Assembly (NCBI GenBank): GCA_937877465.1
Contig: CALFIT010000254.1
Coordinates: 1-32,379 of the forward strand
Length of the DNA: 32,379 nucleotides
Direction: 5' to 3'
DNA from: an uncultured Bacteroidales bacterium
Lineage (GTDB): Bacteria > Bacteroidota > Bacteroidia > Bacteroidales > F082
Position numbers and translations under genes: made by a program. The notes below the pieces were generated by a model, which saw only the letters and a program-made list of their open reading frames with translations, was not told where the DNA came from and did no database searches. Each line of letters opens with the position of its first letter. The stretch's first letter is position 1. This document shows, one piece after another, positions 15,664 to 25,985 of the stretch.

Positions 15664-16650
15664 TCAAACCGTTGGCAAAGCCTCAACATAATCCCGCAAG
15701 GCTTCCAACAGACGGTTAAATTCCTCTGTATTAGGAATTTTTGTGATGGAACTGATTTTCTTTTGGATGTCTTGAAGCGAGTTGGAATCGGTATGGGCCT
15801 TTAGGAAAAGTCGCCAGTTGTTGGCGGGTATGCCAAGAATGTCGGTCATCAGCGTCTCGTTGACGAAATCCGACATGATGCCTGTCCGAGCCAAACGCCC
15901 GAAGTTGTTGCCGCCGTCGTTGAACGGCTTGTAGTTGGTCTTGTCGCGGGCGTTTTCCATATAAGGCTTGACGCCATCGGGGACTTCCAATCTCCTTTCG
16001 TGTAAGGTGAGCGGCTTTTCGGTCTGCCTTTCGTAAACCCAATAGCGTTTTGTCGCCTCGGCTGCGGCTTTGGCGGAAAACACCCAAGGCGAGGCAAGAA
16101 CGGGATTCCCGCATACGGCATCGCTGAGATACCAAGGGACGATGCAGAGCAAATCGCCAGTGTCGCAAGCCTCGGAAGCCGTGCGGTAACGGAACGACGG
16201 CTCGCCCTCTTTCGAAAGGATGAACCAGCTTTTCAGTTCTATTCCGAGAGCAACGCTATGTATGTCGTTGGTTTTCACCAATCTGACATCAGGAAACGAT
16301 TCGTTGGAACGGATGAAATGGTAGGCGTTCCAATGGCCGTCGTCCCAAAGATGTCGGTGCGAGTTGAGGAATTGGACCACCTTGCTTTCAATCATCGAAC
16401 CGAGCAGCGTGTTAAGGCTGAACAAGTCGGTGGCCAAGATGCCTGAATAGCGGTTTTCGATGGAGCAATCTGCCGGCAACGAAGGAAAAACGACGTTGCG
16501 CAATCGTTCAATCAAGCCAAATCGATAGTCGGTTTCCGCCAAGGCATAGTCCGACTCCTTGAAGGCCGGCAGCCCCTCAATGTTGGTAAAGGCTTTGCCT
16601 TCTTCGGCCTCTTTGAGTGTTGCTGTTACAATGGATTTGTTGGTTTTCAT
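15664..16650 (-). CDS. Type II restriction endonuclease (PD-(D/E)xK-like)
   Basis: 328 residues. It overlaps the methyltransferase gene by 4 bases (ATGA), the usual layout of a type II restriction pair. A PD-x16-ELK pattern is visible (Pro120-Asp121 and Glu138-Leu-Lys140, in VALGIELKSW), which fits the PD-(D/E)xK nuclease core, with Glu88 (MIESKVVQFL) as a possible upstream acidic residue. I do not recognise a named endonuclease family or a recognition sequence. The assignment as the cognate restriction enzyme rests mainly on gene position plus this motif. Confidence 0.7.
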   Translation of the reverse strand: MKTNKSIVTATLKEAEEGKAFTNIEGLPAFKESDYALAETDYRFGLIERLRNVVFPSLPADCSIENRYSGILATDLFSLNTLLGSMIESKVVQFLNSHRHLWDDGHWNAYHFIRSNESFPDVRLVKTNDIHSVALGIELKSWFILSKEGEPSFRYRTASEACDTGDLLCIVPWYLSDAVCGNPVLASPWVFSAKAAAEATKRYWVYERQTEKPLTLHERRLEVPDGVKPYMENARDKTNYKPFNDGGNNFGRLARTGIMSDFVNETLMTDILGIPANNWRLFLKAHTDSNSLQDIQKKISSITKIPNTEEFNRLLEALRDYVEALPTV

Positions 16651-17651
16651 ACGGCGATAAGTTCAAGCTCCGACAGGCGGTCGCAGGCGTTACGGAAAGT
16701 CCTTTCGGAGATTTCGGCTGAATAGCAGGAGCGGTTGAGGTTGCGGCAGCACAAGGCGGTGGTGGCCAACCCGGCAAACGGATCCCAAACCACATCGTTC
16801 TGGTCGGAAGAGGTTTTGATGATGTATTCGATGATGGAAATAGGTTTTTGGTTGTAATGCAGCGACTTATGGCTTTCTGCGTCTTTCAGTCGCTCCCGAC
16901 TGTGCAGCGCAGGCTGGTTCCAAACGTTGGTGTAGCCGTGGATGTGGTTCCACTTGGCCCGCATCGAGTCCCAAAGCTTTTCCGTCATCATCTGCCCATT
17001 GAGGGAAAAATAAGGTCTTCCCTCGGGATGCCCGTTGGCATTTGCGTAATCCGAAATCATTTTCATCGCGTTGGCCGGTGGGAAATACCACATTCCGTCG
17101 TTGGTGAAATACTTCCGCGTGGCTGCGTTCTTCACGCCACAGGCCTCATTCGTCTTGCTAAAGGGAAGCCCCGTGCGTTTCCATTCGTTCCTCAGCCAGT
17201 CTCTCAATTCAAGCGACTCTCCTTCCGCCGTCTCAATCGTCACTTTTTTCGTGTATCTGACGCAGACTTCCGTCACTACGGGAGCCTGCCTGATGGTCTT
17301 TGAGTTGACGTTGCCGGCGACATGACCGATACCCTTGTTCCACACAAAGGTTTGCTCGTAGTCCCATCCGTTGATTTCCAAATAATGGTGCATCCTTGCC
17401 CATCCCAATTCCGTTCCCCAAAACCACAATGTGGTGTCGGGCTTGGCATACTTCGACCAAGCGGCAACATGAGGCGCATAGACTTCGGGCAGTTGTCGCG
17501 TGTCTTTCGGGTCGCCTGGGAAACCGCCGATGCCGTATGGCCCGTCAACGAAAATGACTGTCGGGGCGGGCCAATGCGCATAACATTCCAACGAGTTCTT
17601 GTTTTCCAAGACGATTCTGTTTCTGCCTTCAAACTGGACGAAAGTGTTCAT
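16647..17651 (-). CDS. Type II DNA methyltransferase (amino-MTase, beta-like order)
   Basis: 334 residues from the ATG at 17651. An ATG 24 bases earlier lies inside the predicted -7 box and is rejected. The catalytic motif IV comes first, near residue 36, as DGPY instead of the common DPPY/SPPY, and the SAM-binding motif I follows at the C-terminus (WDPFAGLATTALCC, about 289-302). This order is that of beta-class N6-adenine or N4-cytosine methyltransferases. A KPISIIEYII segment (motif X-like) precedes motif I. It protects the host DNA from the endonuclease encoded by the overlapping downstream gene. Target sequence not predictable. Confidence 0.85.
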   Translation of the reverse strand: MNTFVQFEGRNRIVLENKNSLECYAHWPAPTVIFVDGPYGIGGFPGDPKDTRQLPEVYAPHVAAWSKYAKPDTTLWFWGTELGWARMHHYLEINGWDYEQTFVWNKGIGHVAGNVNSKTIRQAPVVTEVCVRYTKKVTIETAEGESLELRDWLRNEWKRTGLPFSKTNEACGVKNAATRKYFTNDGMWYFPPANAMKMISDYANANGHPEGRPYFSLNGQMMTEKLWDSMRAKWNHIHGYTNVWNQPALHSRERLKDAESHKSLHYNQKPISIIEYIIKTSSDQNDVVWDPFAGLATTALCCRNLNRSCYSAEISERTFRNACDRLSELELIAV

Positions 17652-17672
17652 TGAGTTGGTTTTTCTATAGGG

Positions 17673-17680
17673 CAAAGGTA
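17673..17680 (-). promoter_or_regulatory. Candidate -7 box for the restriction-modification operon
   Basis: The minus strand reads TACCTTTG, 21 bases upstream of the methyltransferase ATG at 17651. It excludes the alternative start at 17675. Confidence 0.6.
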
Positions 17681-17720
17681 CAAATATTTTCTATTCGGGG
17701 TGGTTTATTCAAAAGTTTTG

Positions 17721-17728
17721 TATTTTTG
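17721..17728 (+). promoter_or_regulatory. Candidate -7 box for a small RNA
   Basis: TATTTTTG on the plus strand, followed by CA as in many Bacteroidetes promoters. There is no protein-coding gene downstream on this strand for several kilobases, but a hairpin starts seven bases later. Confidence 0.45.
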
Positions 17729-17732
17729 CATC

Positions 17733-17796
17733 CGAAAGTCAAGGAGAGCCCGTGCATCTGAAGCCGGATACTTAAACCTTGGCTTTCTTTGTTTTT
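17733..17796 (+). ncRNA. Candidate small hairpin RNA
   Basis: AAAGTCAAGG (17735-17744) pairs fully with CCTTGGCTTT (17777-17786), a 10-bp stem with one G-U pair. It encloses 32 bases that can form a second weaker stem (GT-ATC with GAT-AC around 17752-17770). The stem is followed by CTTTGTTTTT. With the TATTTTTG box at 17721-17728, transcription would start almost exactly at the stem. The result would be a self-contained RNA of about 60-65 bases with its own terminator. No known RNA family was recognised. Alternatively, it is only a long-loop terminator for the minus-strand gene ending at 17826. Confidence 0.35.
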
Positions 17797-17825
17797 ACAA
17801 CCACGATGCTTCATTTTATGATTAT

Positions 17826-18560
17826 TCAAATGTCTTTCCCGCAATATTTCTCCAATAGTTCTTCACCTTTTGCTTTCACTTCTGGTAGGATAAACTTGTC
17901 AACCACGCGCAAAATGTGGCTATGACCTGCTATATTGTACAAAGCAAAAAATGTATCGCACAATTCGTCTTCTGTCATTTCGTTTATATGATCAGAAAAC
18001 TTTTTAGGAACTTCTGTCCAATAAAAATCAATATCAACATCTAATTTTCCCAATGCAGGCGCACAGTTCTCGTAATATAATGTCCCAAAACAATCTTCGT
18101 AATCAATAAAATAAGGAGTTGCACCGCTTTTTAATAATTTTATCACTTCAGTTTCACGATGCATTACAATAGCATTTGACAAGTCTATATCTATCTGCCT
18201 TACTCCACTTTCTAATAATGCCTTTGTCTGAACATCGTCTTCTGTGTACATAGGATAATCATTATAGCACACACAATCAGACTTGGAATAATCCACGCCT
18301 TCATAATGAGGAAACATCTTTTGATGCAACACACACATTTCGTTAACATGAAGGTTTTTATGATACGTTGGAAAGTCTTGAAGCGAATCGTTCATTATTA
18401 GAGCCATCTTATAACTATCTATCAATCTATCCCCAAAACATCCATCATTGAGAACAGCAATGATAGGAGGTCTTTTCAACTTTGGAAGGTTTTTTAGCCA
18501 CGAAGTGTCACCCATGAGTATTGCTTTTAGTCCATCTCCAACTGTTTTATAATATGCCAT
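17826..18560 (-). CDS. Unrecognised protein with ankyrin-like segment
   Basis: 244 residues, AT-richer than its neighbours. No signal peptide or membrane span. I do not recognise the family. Residues around 114-150 (ALLESGVRQIDIDLSNAIVMHRETEVIKLLKSGATPYFID) resemble two degenerate ankyrin-type helix pairs. The rest is rich in acidic and aromatic residues with several cysteines. It starts 12 bp after the small membrane protein gene upstream, so they form an operon. The position next to a restriction-modification pair and the deviating composition suggest transferred DNA. A defence or immunity role is possible but not shown. Confidence 0.65.
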   Translation of the reverse strand: MAYYKTVGDGLKAILMGDTSWLKNLPKLKRPPIIAVLNDGCFGDRLIDSYKMALIMNDSLQDFPTYHKNLHVNEMCVLHQKMFPHYEGVDYSKSDCVCYNDYPMYTEDDVQTKALLESGVRQIDIDLSNAIVMHRETEVIKLLKSGATPYFIDYEDCFGTLYYENCAPALGKLDVDIDFYWTEVPKKFSDHINEMTEDELCDTFFALYNIAGHSHILRVVDKFILPEVKAKGEELLEKYCGKDI

Positions 18561-18572
18561 ATCTACTGATTT

Positions 18573-19046
18573 TTAATTTGTTCTTTCTTTCTTTTCCACC
18601 GACTCCAATTCCACGGAAATCTTGTGGTCCGTTTCCTTGATATTCAAAGTGACTTCCCCTGCGTCAGGTGGTATGGTAACTTTATAGATGTTGTTTTCGT
18701 CAACCTCGTCGAAAAATATCGTTTTTTCATGAAGGTTTCCCCTGTGCTTAATCGAATAGACATCCGCAGAAATATGGCCGTCTTTCTCGGTGATTAAAAG
18801 CTCTATCTCCTCAACATCCGTCGGAATGGAACAAGAATAATTGCCTTTTGTTCCTGTATCACTATGCGTTTCCCATGTGACTTCCGGCTTTTCATAGACC
18901 CTAAAAGAGAATGTCCCAGAATTATTTCCACTTGACTCGCTTGCTTTCGACTTGTCGTCTTTGGCAATCGTGCTAAAAAACCAAAGTAACCCAATAGTGA
19001 AGATGAGCCAGACAAAAAGTTCCGCTACACTAAAAAGCAATACCAT
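18573..19046 (-). CDS. Unrecognised small membrane-anchored protein
   Basis: 157 residues. One N-terminal transmembrane segment (about residues 2-27, LLFSVAELFVWLIFTIGLLWFF) is followed by a Ser/Asn-rich linker. The C-terminal domain, about 110 residues, is acidic and probably all-beta, containing two similar units: SCSIPTDVEEIELLITEKDGHISADVYSIKH and KVTIPPDAGEVTLNIKETDHKISVELESVEK. The IP-x-V/G-E-x-L-x-I-x-E-x-x-H-K/I-S pattern in both suggests an internal duplication. Family unknown. It is the first gene of a two-gene operon with the ankyrin-like protein gene. Confidence 0.65.
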   Translation of the reverse strand: MVLLFSVAELFVWLIFTIGLLWFFSTIAKDDKSKASESSGNNSGTFSFRVYEKPEVTWETHSDTGTKGNYSCSIPTDVEEIELLITEKDGHISADVYSIKHRGNLHEKTIFFDEVDENNIYKVTIPPDAGEVTLNIKETDHKISVELESVEKKERTN

Positions 19047-19083
19047 AATTCTCTGTTTTTAGGTTAAATATCATTTTTCGCTG

Positions 19084-19091
19084 CAAAAATA
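19084..19091 (-). promoter_or_regulatory. Candidate -7 box for the two unrecognised genes
   Basis: The minus strand reads TATTTTTG, followed by CAGCG, 37 bases upstream of the ATG at 19046. The rest of the gap to the metG stop at 19196 holds nothing else that I can support. Confidence 0.5.
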
Positions 19092-19195
19092 GAGACAACC
19101 TGTTTCAAATCGCGGTACATGTGTGGTTGTTTTCAATTTTTATGCCTCTCCTTGGGGTTATTTTCCCGTCATCGCATAAAGATGGTCCTCGGCCT

Positions 19196-21244
19196 TCATC
19201 CCACTGAGCATCCCGCCGTCACCAAATCGCTTGGGGTGAGCAACACGAGCCGTCCGTCCTTGTCCTCGGCGGAGAGGATCATGCCCTCGCTGACCACGCC
19301 CTTCAGCTTACGCGGCTCGAAGTTGGCGACGAAGCACACCTGCTTGCCCACCAACTTCTCAGGCTCGGTGTAGTACTTGGCGATGCCGCTCACGATGGTG
19401 CGCTGTTTCACGCCGTCGTCGATGAGGAACTGGAGCAGCTTGTCGGCCTTCGGCACTTTCTGGCATTCGAGGACGGTGCCCACGCGGACGTCGACCTTCA
19501 TGTAGTCGTCGAAACTCACCACAGGCTTCACCTCGGCGGGCTTCCAAGCGTTGAGTTCGTTGGCTTTCTTGATGTCGTCGAGTTTCTTCAGCTGGGCTTC
19601 CACCACGCTGTCGTCCACCTTCTCGAACAGCAGCTCCGGCTGGCCGATGACATGGCCTTCGGGCAGGAGAACGGTGCTTTCGGCATCGTTCCAGCCTTTC
19701 ACTTCAAGGCCAATCATCTGTTGGAGCTTCTTCGCGCTGAAGGGCAGGAAAGGCTCGCTGAGGACGGCGAGGTGCGCCACAATCTGCAAACTGACGGCCA
19801 TCACGGTCTTCACCCTTTCAGGGTCGGTCTTGATTTGCTTCCAAGGCTCGTTGTCGGTGAGGTATTTGTTGCCGAGGCGGGCCAAGTTCATCAGCTCGGC
19901 CAAGCCTTCGCGGAATTTGTAGCTCTCGATGAGGTGGCCAATCTTTTCGGGATAGGCGTTCATCTCGGCGATGGCGGCCTTGTCGGTGTCGTTCAGTTCG
20001 CCCAAGGCGGGCACGACGCCTTCGTAATACTTGTGCGTCAGCACCAAAGTGCGGTTGACGAAGTTGCCGAAGATGGCCAAAAGCTCGTTGTTGTTGCGGT
20101 CTTGGTAGTCCTTCCAAGTGAAGTTGTTGTCCTTGGTCTCGGGTGCGTTGGCGGTCAGCACGTAGCGCAACACATCCTGCTTGCCAGGGAACTCCTCAAG
20201 GTATTCGTGCAGCCAAATGGCCCAGTTGCGCGAGGTCGAGATCTTGTCGTTTTCGAGGTTGAGGAACTCGTTGGCGGGTACGTTTTCGGGGACGATGTAG
20301 CCGCCGTAGGCTTTCAGCATGCAGGGGAAGATGATGCAGTGGAACACGATGTTGTCCTTGCCGATGAAATGCACCAACTTGGTCTCGGGGTCTTTCCACC
20401 ATTTCTCCCAATCGTCGCCGCGCTGCTCGCACAGTTCCTTGGTGTTGCTGATGTAGCCGATGGGCGCGTCAAACCAGACGTACAGCACTTTGCCGTCGGC
20501 ACCTTCAATCGGGACGGGTACGCCCCAGTCCAAGTCGCGGGTGACGGCGCGGGGCTGCAGGCCGCCGTCGAGCCAGCTCTTCACCTGGCCATAGACATTG
20601 GTCTTCCATTCCTTGTGCTGCTCCAGGATCCAGTCGCGGAGCCAGGGCTCGTACCGATCCAGCGGGAGATACCAGTGGGTCGTCTTCACTTTCCGCGGCA
20701 CGGCGCCGCTCAGGGCCGATTTCGGCTCCAGGAGTTCTTCCGGGGACAGGGTGGATCCGCACTTCTCGCACTGGTCGCCGTAGGCTGACGGGTTGCCGCA
20801 CTTGGGGCATGTGCCCATGATGTAGCGGTCGGCGAGGAAGGTTTTCGCCTCATCGTCATAATACTGTTCGGACTCCTTGGTGATGAACTTCCCTTCGTCG
20901 TAGAGCTTCCGGAAGAAGGCGGAGGCGTTGCTGTCGTGGATGGCGGAGGTGGTCCGGGAATAGATGTCGAAATTGATGCCCAGGCCCGTGAAGGCGTCTT
21001 TCATGATCCGGTGGTACTTGTCCACGATGTCCTGGGGAGAAACGCCCTGGGCGCGGGCCTTGATGGTGATGGGCACCCCGTGTTCGTCGCTGCCGCAGAT
21101 GAACACCACGTCTTCGCCCCGCAGGCGCAGGTAGCGGACATAGATGTCACCGGGGATGTAGGCGCCGGCCAGGTGGCCGATATGGACGGGACCGTTGGCG
21201 TAGGGGAGGGCACAGGTCACGAGGGTTCTTTTGTGCTGTTTCAT
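19196..21244 (-). CDS. metG: Methionyl-tRNA synthetase
   Basis: 682 residues from the ATG at 21244; an in-frame TTG 12 bases earlier is less likely. It charges tRNA-Met. The class I signature HIGH is at 21-24, the zinc knuckle cysteines at 146, 149, 159 and 162, the conserved TRDLDWG at 235-241, and the KMSKS equivalent KISTS at 334-338. A C-terminal tRNA-binding OB-fold domain (FDDYMKVDVRVGTV, from about 575) is included. Its start is 8 bp after the dnaG stop. The gene is complete and in frame, but codon style changes near the TRDLDWG codons, so the protein may be a hybrid of two related genes. Confidence 0.93.
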   Translation of the reverse strand: MKQHKRTLVTCALPYANGPVHIGHLAGAYIPGDIYVRYLRLRGEDVVFICGSDEHGVPITIKARAQGVSPQDIVDKYHRIMKDAFTGLGINFDIYSRTTSAIHDSNASAFFRKLYDEGKFITKESEQYYDDEAKTFLADRYIMGTCPKCGNPSAYGDQCEKCGSTLSPEELLEPKSALSGAVPRKVKTTHWYLPLDRYEPWLRDWILEQHKEWKTNVYGQVKSWLDGGLQPRAVTRDLDWGVPVPIEGADGKVLYVWFDAPIGYISNTKELCEQRGDDWEKWWKDPETKLVHFIGKDNIVFHCIIFPCMLKAYGGYIVPENVPANEFLNLENDKISTSRNWAIWLHEYLEEFPGKQDVLRYVLTANAPETKDNNFTWKDYQDRNNNELLAIFGNFVNRTLVLTHKYYEGVVPALGELNDTDKAAIAEMNAYPEKIGHLIESYKFREGLAELMNLARLGNKYLTDNEPWKQIKTDPERVKTVMAVSLQIVAHLAVLSEPFLPFSAKKLQQMIGLEVKGWNDAESTVLLPEGHVIGQPELLFEKVDDSVVEAQLKKLDDIKKANELNAWKPAEVKPVVSFDDYMKVDVRVGTVLECQKVPKADKLLQFLIDDGVKQRTIVSGIAKYYTEPEKLVGKQVCFVANFEPRKLKGVVSEGMILSAEDKDGRLVLLTPSDLVTAGCSVG
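20522..20602. other. Codon-style breakpoint inside metG
   Basis: To the right (N-terminal part) serine is mostly TCC and leucine CTG or CTC, with CGG arginines. To the left (C-terminal part) serine is mostly AGC with TCG and AGT, and TTG leucines appear. The genes on each side follow the same two styles. The change falls on the codons of a highly conserved motif, where related genes share long identical stretches. Confidence 0.55.
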
Positions 21245-21252
21245 AGAGGGAG

Positions 21253-23235
21253 TCAATCTGTTTTCAGTCTGCCAAGTTTGATGTTGATTTTCTTTTTCAT
21301 CGCGTTGATCTGTCCGAGTTCCGCCATGATTTCCACCTGCCGGTCCGGGGAGGCGTCCTTGAGCTCGGCCGTCAGGCGGTTCCGGGTGTTGTCGAGGCGT
21401 TTGTCGTTGTAGGCGAGGATGGCGCGCGGGACGAAGGTCACCAGCCAGGTGCTCCGGACCGTCAGCGCCGCGGAGAAATTCTCCACGGAGAGATGGTATT
21501 TCTCCTCCGCCAGGTCGGCCGTGACGGCGGCCACGGTGCGGTCCGGACCGTCCAGCAGGGTACGGACAATCTCGTCCTGCGATTTCCCGGTGGTGTAGAG
21601 GCTGAAGAATGCCTCATAGGTGAGCCGGTAGGCTTCGTTGGCGAAGTCGATGCCGTCGGCCGCCAGGGCGTCGTCAATGAATTCCGCCACGGTCTGGGTC
21701 CCCGCAGGGTCGTAGAATTCGGAATCGGTTTCAAAGGAGAGGGGGGTGCAGCCGTCCGTGAGGATGAATCCGAGCAGTTCCCTTTCCGAGGGGGCCAGAA
21801 GCCGGTTTTGCTCCAGAAGGCGCCGGACGGTGGGCTGTTCGGATGAGGGGACGGGAGCGGTTTCGGCGGATTCGCCGGAGGCATGCCGCCGCCGGGCTTC
21901 TTCCCGCTGCGCCTGGGAATGCTGTTCGGCCTGGATCTTCTGACGCGTCATCCGGATGCGGTCGAGCAGGATGTCGGATTCAATATGGAATTTCCGGGCA
22001 CAGGCGTCGGCATAGACCGAACGTTTGACGGCGTCGGGGATGTCGGCGATGGTGTCGGCGATGTCGTTGATGAGGTTGGCCCGCTTGATCGGGTCGTCTC
22101 CGGCTTCTGAAAGGAGGAGGTCCGTCTTGAAGGAGATGAAATCCTGCTCATGCGAAGCGATGAAACGCTCTACCTCCTCCCGGCTGTGTTTCCGGGCATA
22201 GGAGTCGGGGTCGTCGCCATCGGGGATGAGCACCACCTTCACGTTCATGCCTTCCCGGAGAATCATGCCGATTCCGCGGAGGGCGGCGTGGATTCCGGCG
22301 GCGTCGCCGTCGTACATGATGGTGACGTTTTCGGTGAATTTCCGGATGAGGCGGATCTGCTCTTCGGTGAGCGAGGTCCCGCTGGAAGCCACCACGTTGG
22401 TGATGCCGAGCTGGTGCATCGACAGCACGTCCAGGTAGCCTTCCACCAGGAAGCACTTGTCCTGCCGGGCAATCTCGTTCTTGGCGAAGTAGATTCCGTA
22501 GAGGGAGCGGGACTTCACGTAAATCTCCGATTCCTTGGAGTTTACGTACTTTGCGACGGTCTTGTCGTTCAGGAGGGTCCTGCCGCCGAAGGCGATGATG
22601 CGTCCGCTCACCGAGTGAATCGGGAACATGACGCGGTCGTAGAAACGGTCGTGCAGGGAACCGTCGTCCCAGGCGGCGCAAAGGCCCGTTTCCGTCAGGT
22701 ATTCGCCCTTGTAGCCTTCCGCCGTCGCCGCATCCGTGAAAGCGTGCCGGGAACGGGGTGCCCAGCCGAGGCCATATTTTTCGATGGTTTCGTCCAGCAG
22801 GCCCCGGGACCGGAAATAGGCCAGTCCGATGGTACGGCCTTCGTCGGTGGCGAGCTGTTCCTTGTAGAATCGGAACGCGTATTCCGAGACGGAGAGCAGG
22901 CTCTCGTTCCGCTGCCGGGCGGCGATGTCCTCGGCCGACTCCTCCTTCTCCACCACCTCGATATGGTATTTGCGGGCCAGGAATTTCAGCGCTTCGGTGT
23001 AGGAGAGTTTTTCATATTCCATCAGGAAACCGACGGCTGTCCCCGACTTTCCGCAGCCGAAGCATTTGTAGATGCCCCGGGACGGCTCCACGTGAAAGGA
23101 GGGGGTCTTCTCATTGTGGAACGGACAGCAGGCCCACAGGCTGCTCCCGCGGCGCTTCAGCGTCACGAACTCGCCCACCACATCCTCGATGCGGGCCGTG
23201 TCCAGAATGAGGTTGACCGTCTCCTGGGGAATCAT
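21253..23235 (-). CDS. dnaG: DNA primase
   Basis: 660 residues. It makes RNA primers at the replication fork. The CHC2 zinc finger is complete: Cys37, His40, Cys58 and Cys61 (CPFHNEKTPSF ... YKCFGCG). The TOPRIM catalytic residues are present: Glu265 (FLVEGYLDV), DGD at 309-311 (MYDGDAAG) and the DGDDPD motif at 339-344. The C-terminal helicase-interaction region is longer and less conserved, as in other Bacteroidetes. The ATG directly follows the TAG of a small upstream ORF, and metG follows 8 bp after its stop, indicating an operon. Confidence 0.95.
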   Translation of the reverse strand: MIPQETVNLILDTARIEDVVGEFVTLKRRGSSLWACCPFHNEKTPSFHVEPSRGIYKCFGCGKSGTAVGFLMEYEKLSYTEALKFLARKYHIEVVEKEESAEDIAARQRNESLLSVSEYAFRFYKEQLATDEGRTIGLAYFRSRGLLDETIEKYGLGWAPRSRHAFTDAATAEGYKGEYLTETGLCAAWDDGSLHDRFYDRVMFPIHSVSGRIIAFGGRTLLNDKTVAKYVNSKESEIYVKSRSLYGIYFAKNEIARQDKCFLVEGYLDVLSMHQLGITNVVASSGTSLTEEQIRLIRKFTENVTIMYDGDAAGIHAALRGIGMILREGMNVKVVLIPDGDDPDSYARKHSREEVERFIASHEQDFISFKTDLLLSEAGDDPIKRANLINDIADTIADIPDAVKRSVYADACARKFHIESDILLDRIRMTRQKIQAEQHSQAQREEARRRHASGESAETAPVPSSEQPTVRRLLEQNRLLAPSERELLGFILTDGCTPLSFETDSEFYDPAGTQTVAEFIDDALAADGIDFANEAYRLTYEAFFSLYTTGKSQDEIVRTLLDGPDRTVAAVTADLAEEKYHLSVENFSAALTVRSTWLVTFVPRAILAYNDKRLDNTRNRLTAELKDASPDRQVEIMAELGQINAMKKKINIKLGRLKTD

Positions 23236-23532
23236 CTATCGCTCCTTCTCAAAATTGACTTCCTTGGCGTCGGAAAGGTCGGTAATCGTGATTTTCCCGC
23301 TGTCGGAAGCGGATTTTGTCCCCGAGGTCTTGATCTCCGGTTCACGGGCGGGCTTTTCGGCCCGGAGGGCCTGGACCTGCACGTAGAGGTCACGACCGTA
23401 CCATTAGGCGGCGAGGGCGCCGAGAATGATGCCGAACGTCCCTCCGCGAACCAGCAGAAGGATGGCGACAGCCACGAAGCAGATGTCCTTGACAATCCGC
23501 CATTTCCTGTCTCTGTATCCGAAAGTGAACAT
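23236..23532 (-). pseudogene. Small membrane protein gene with an internal stop
   Basis: One frame of 99 codons runs from the ATG at 23532 (an ATG at 23544 is also in frame) to a TAG directly abutting the dnaG start. It is broken by TAA at 23404-23406 (codon 43). The first part, MFTFGYRDRKWRIVKDI, leads into a hydrophobic segment (CFVAVAILLLVRGGTFGIILGALAA). The part after the stop (WYGRDLYVQVQALRAEK, then an acidic/charged tail ending in KEVNFEKER) reads like a natural continuation, and the codon style stays the same. A nonsense mutation or a base error is likely. Function unknown. Confidence 0.6.
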
Positions 23533-23559
23533 GTTTGCTGTCATTTTGTCATGAGTTTA

Positions 23560-23567
23560 CAAAGATA
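23560..23567 (-). promoter_or_regulatory. Candidate -7 box for the small ORF/dnaG/metG operon
   Basis: The minus strand reads TATCTTTG, 27 bases upstream of the ATG at 23532. It would drive the small interrupted ORF, dnaG and metG. Confidence 0.5.
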
Positions 23568-23610
23568 ATAAATTCTTGCGCAATGACGGCATGAAAGGTC
23601 AAAAACCATG

Positions 23611-25809
<2,199 letters not shown>

Positions 25810-25892
25810 AATAATCCGGATTTCGCTCCAATTTAGCAAATTCGCCCCTCATTTCCAAATTTTTTCGGACAGAAAAGATTCCAGCTGAAATA

Positions 25893-25925
25893 TTGGTGGA
25901 ATTCCGGAAAAAACATGTAAATTTG
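25893..25925 (+). promoter_or_regulatory. Candidate promoter of the FKBP gene
   Basis: TTG at 25893-25895 and TAAATTTG at 25918-25925 are separated by 22 bases, the same spacing as at the GH3 promoter. A leader of about 55 bases follows to the ATG at 25986. Confidence 0.55.
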
Positions 25926-25985
25926 CAAGATTCCGGTAAAAATGATTGCCGGTGGTACGGAACAACATTAAAAAATGATATTGTT

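Noticed and set aside
17733..17796. SRP RNA, 6S RNA or a known riboswitch
   Set aside because: The loop lacks the SRP GGAA/AGCAGCC elements, the size is too small for 6S, and no riboswitch core was recognised. It is kept only as an unclassified candidate.
19157..19199. Tiny ORF of 13 codons overlapping the metG stop (MKAEDHLYAMTGK)
   Set aside because: Too short and without support; the ATGA overlap is likely coincidence or the remnant of a longer gene.
22150..23568. Plus-strand open frame of 472 codons opposite dnaG
   Set aside because: DnaG on the minus strand is complete with zinc finger and TOPRIM residues; the opposite frame has no family features.
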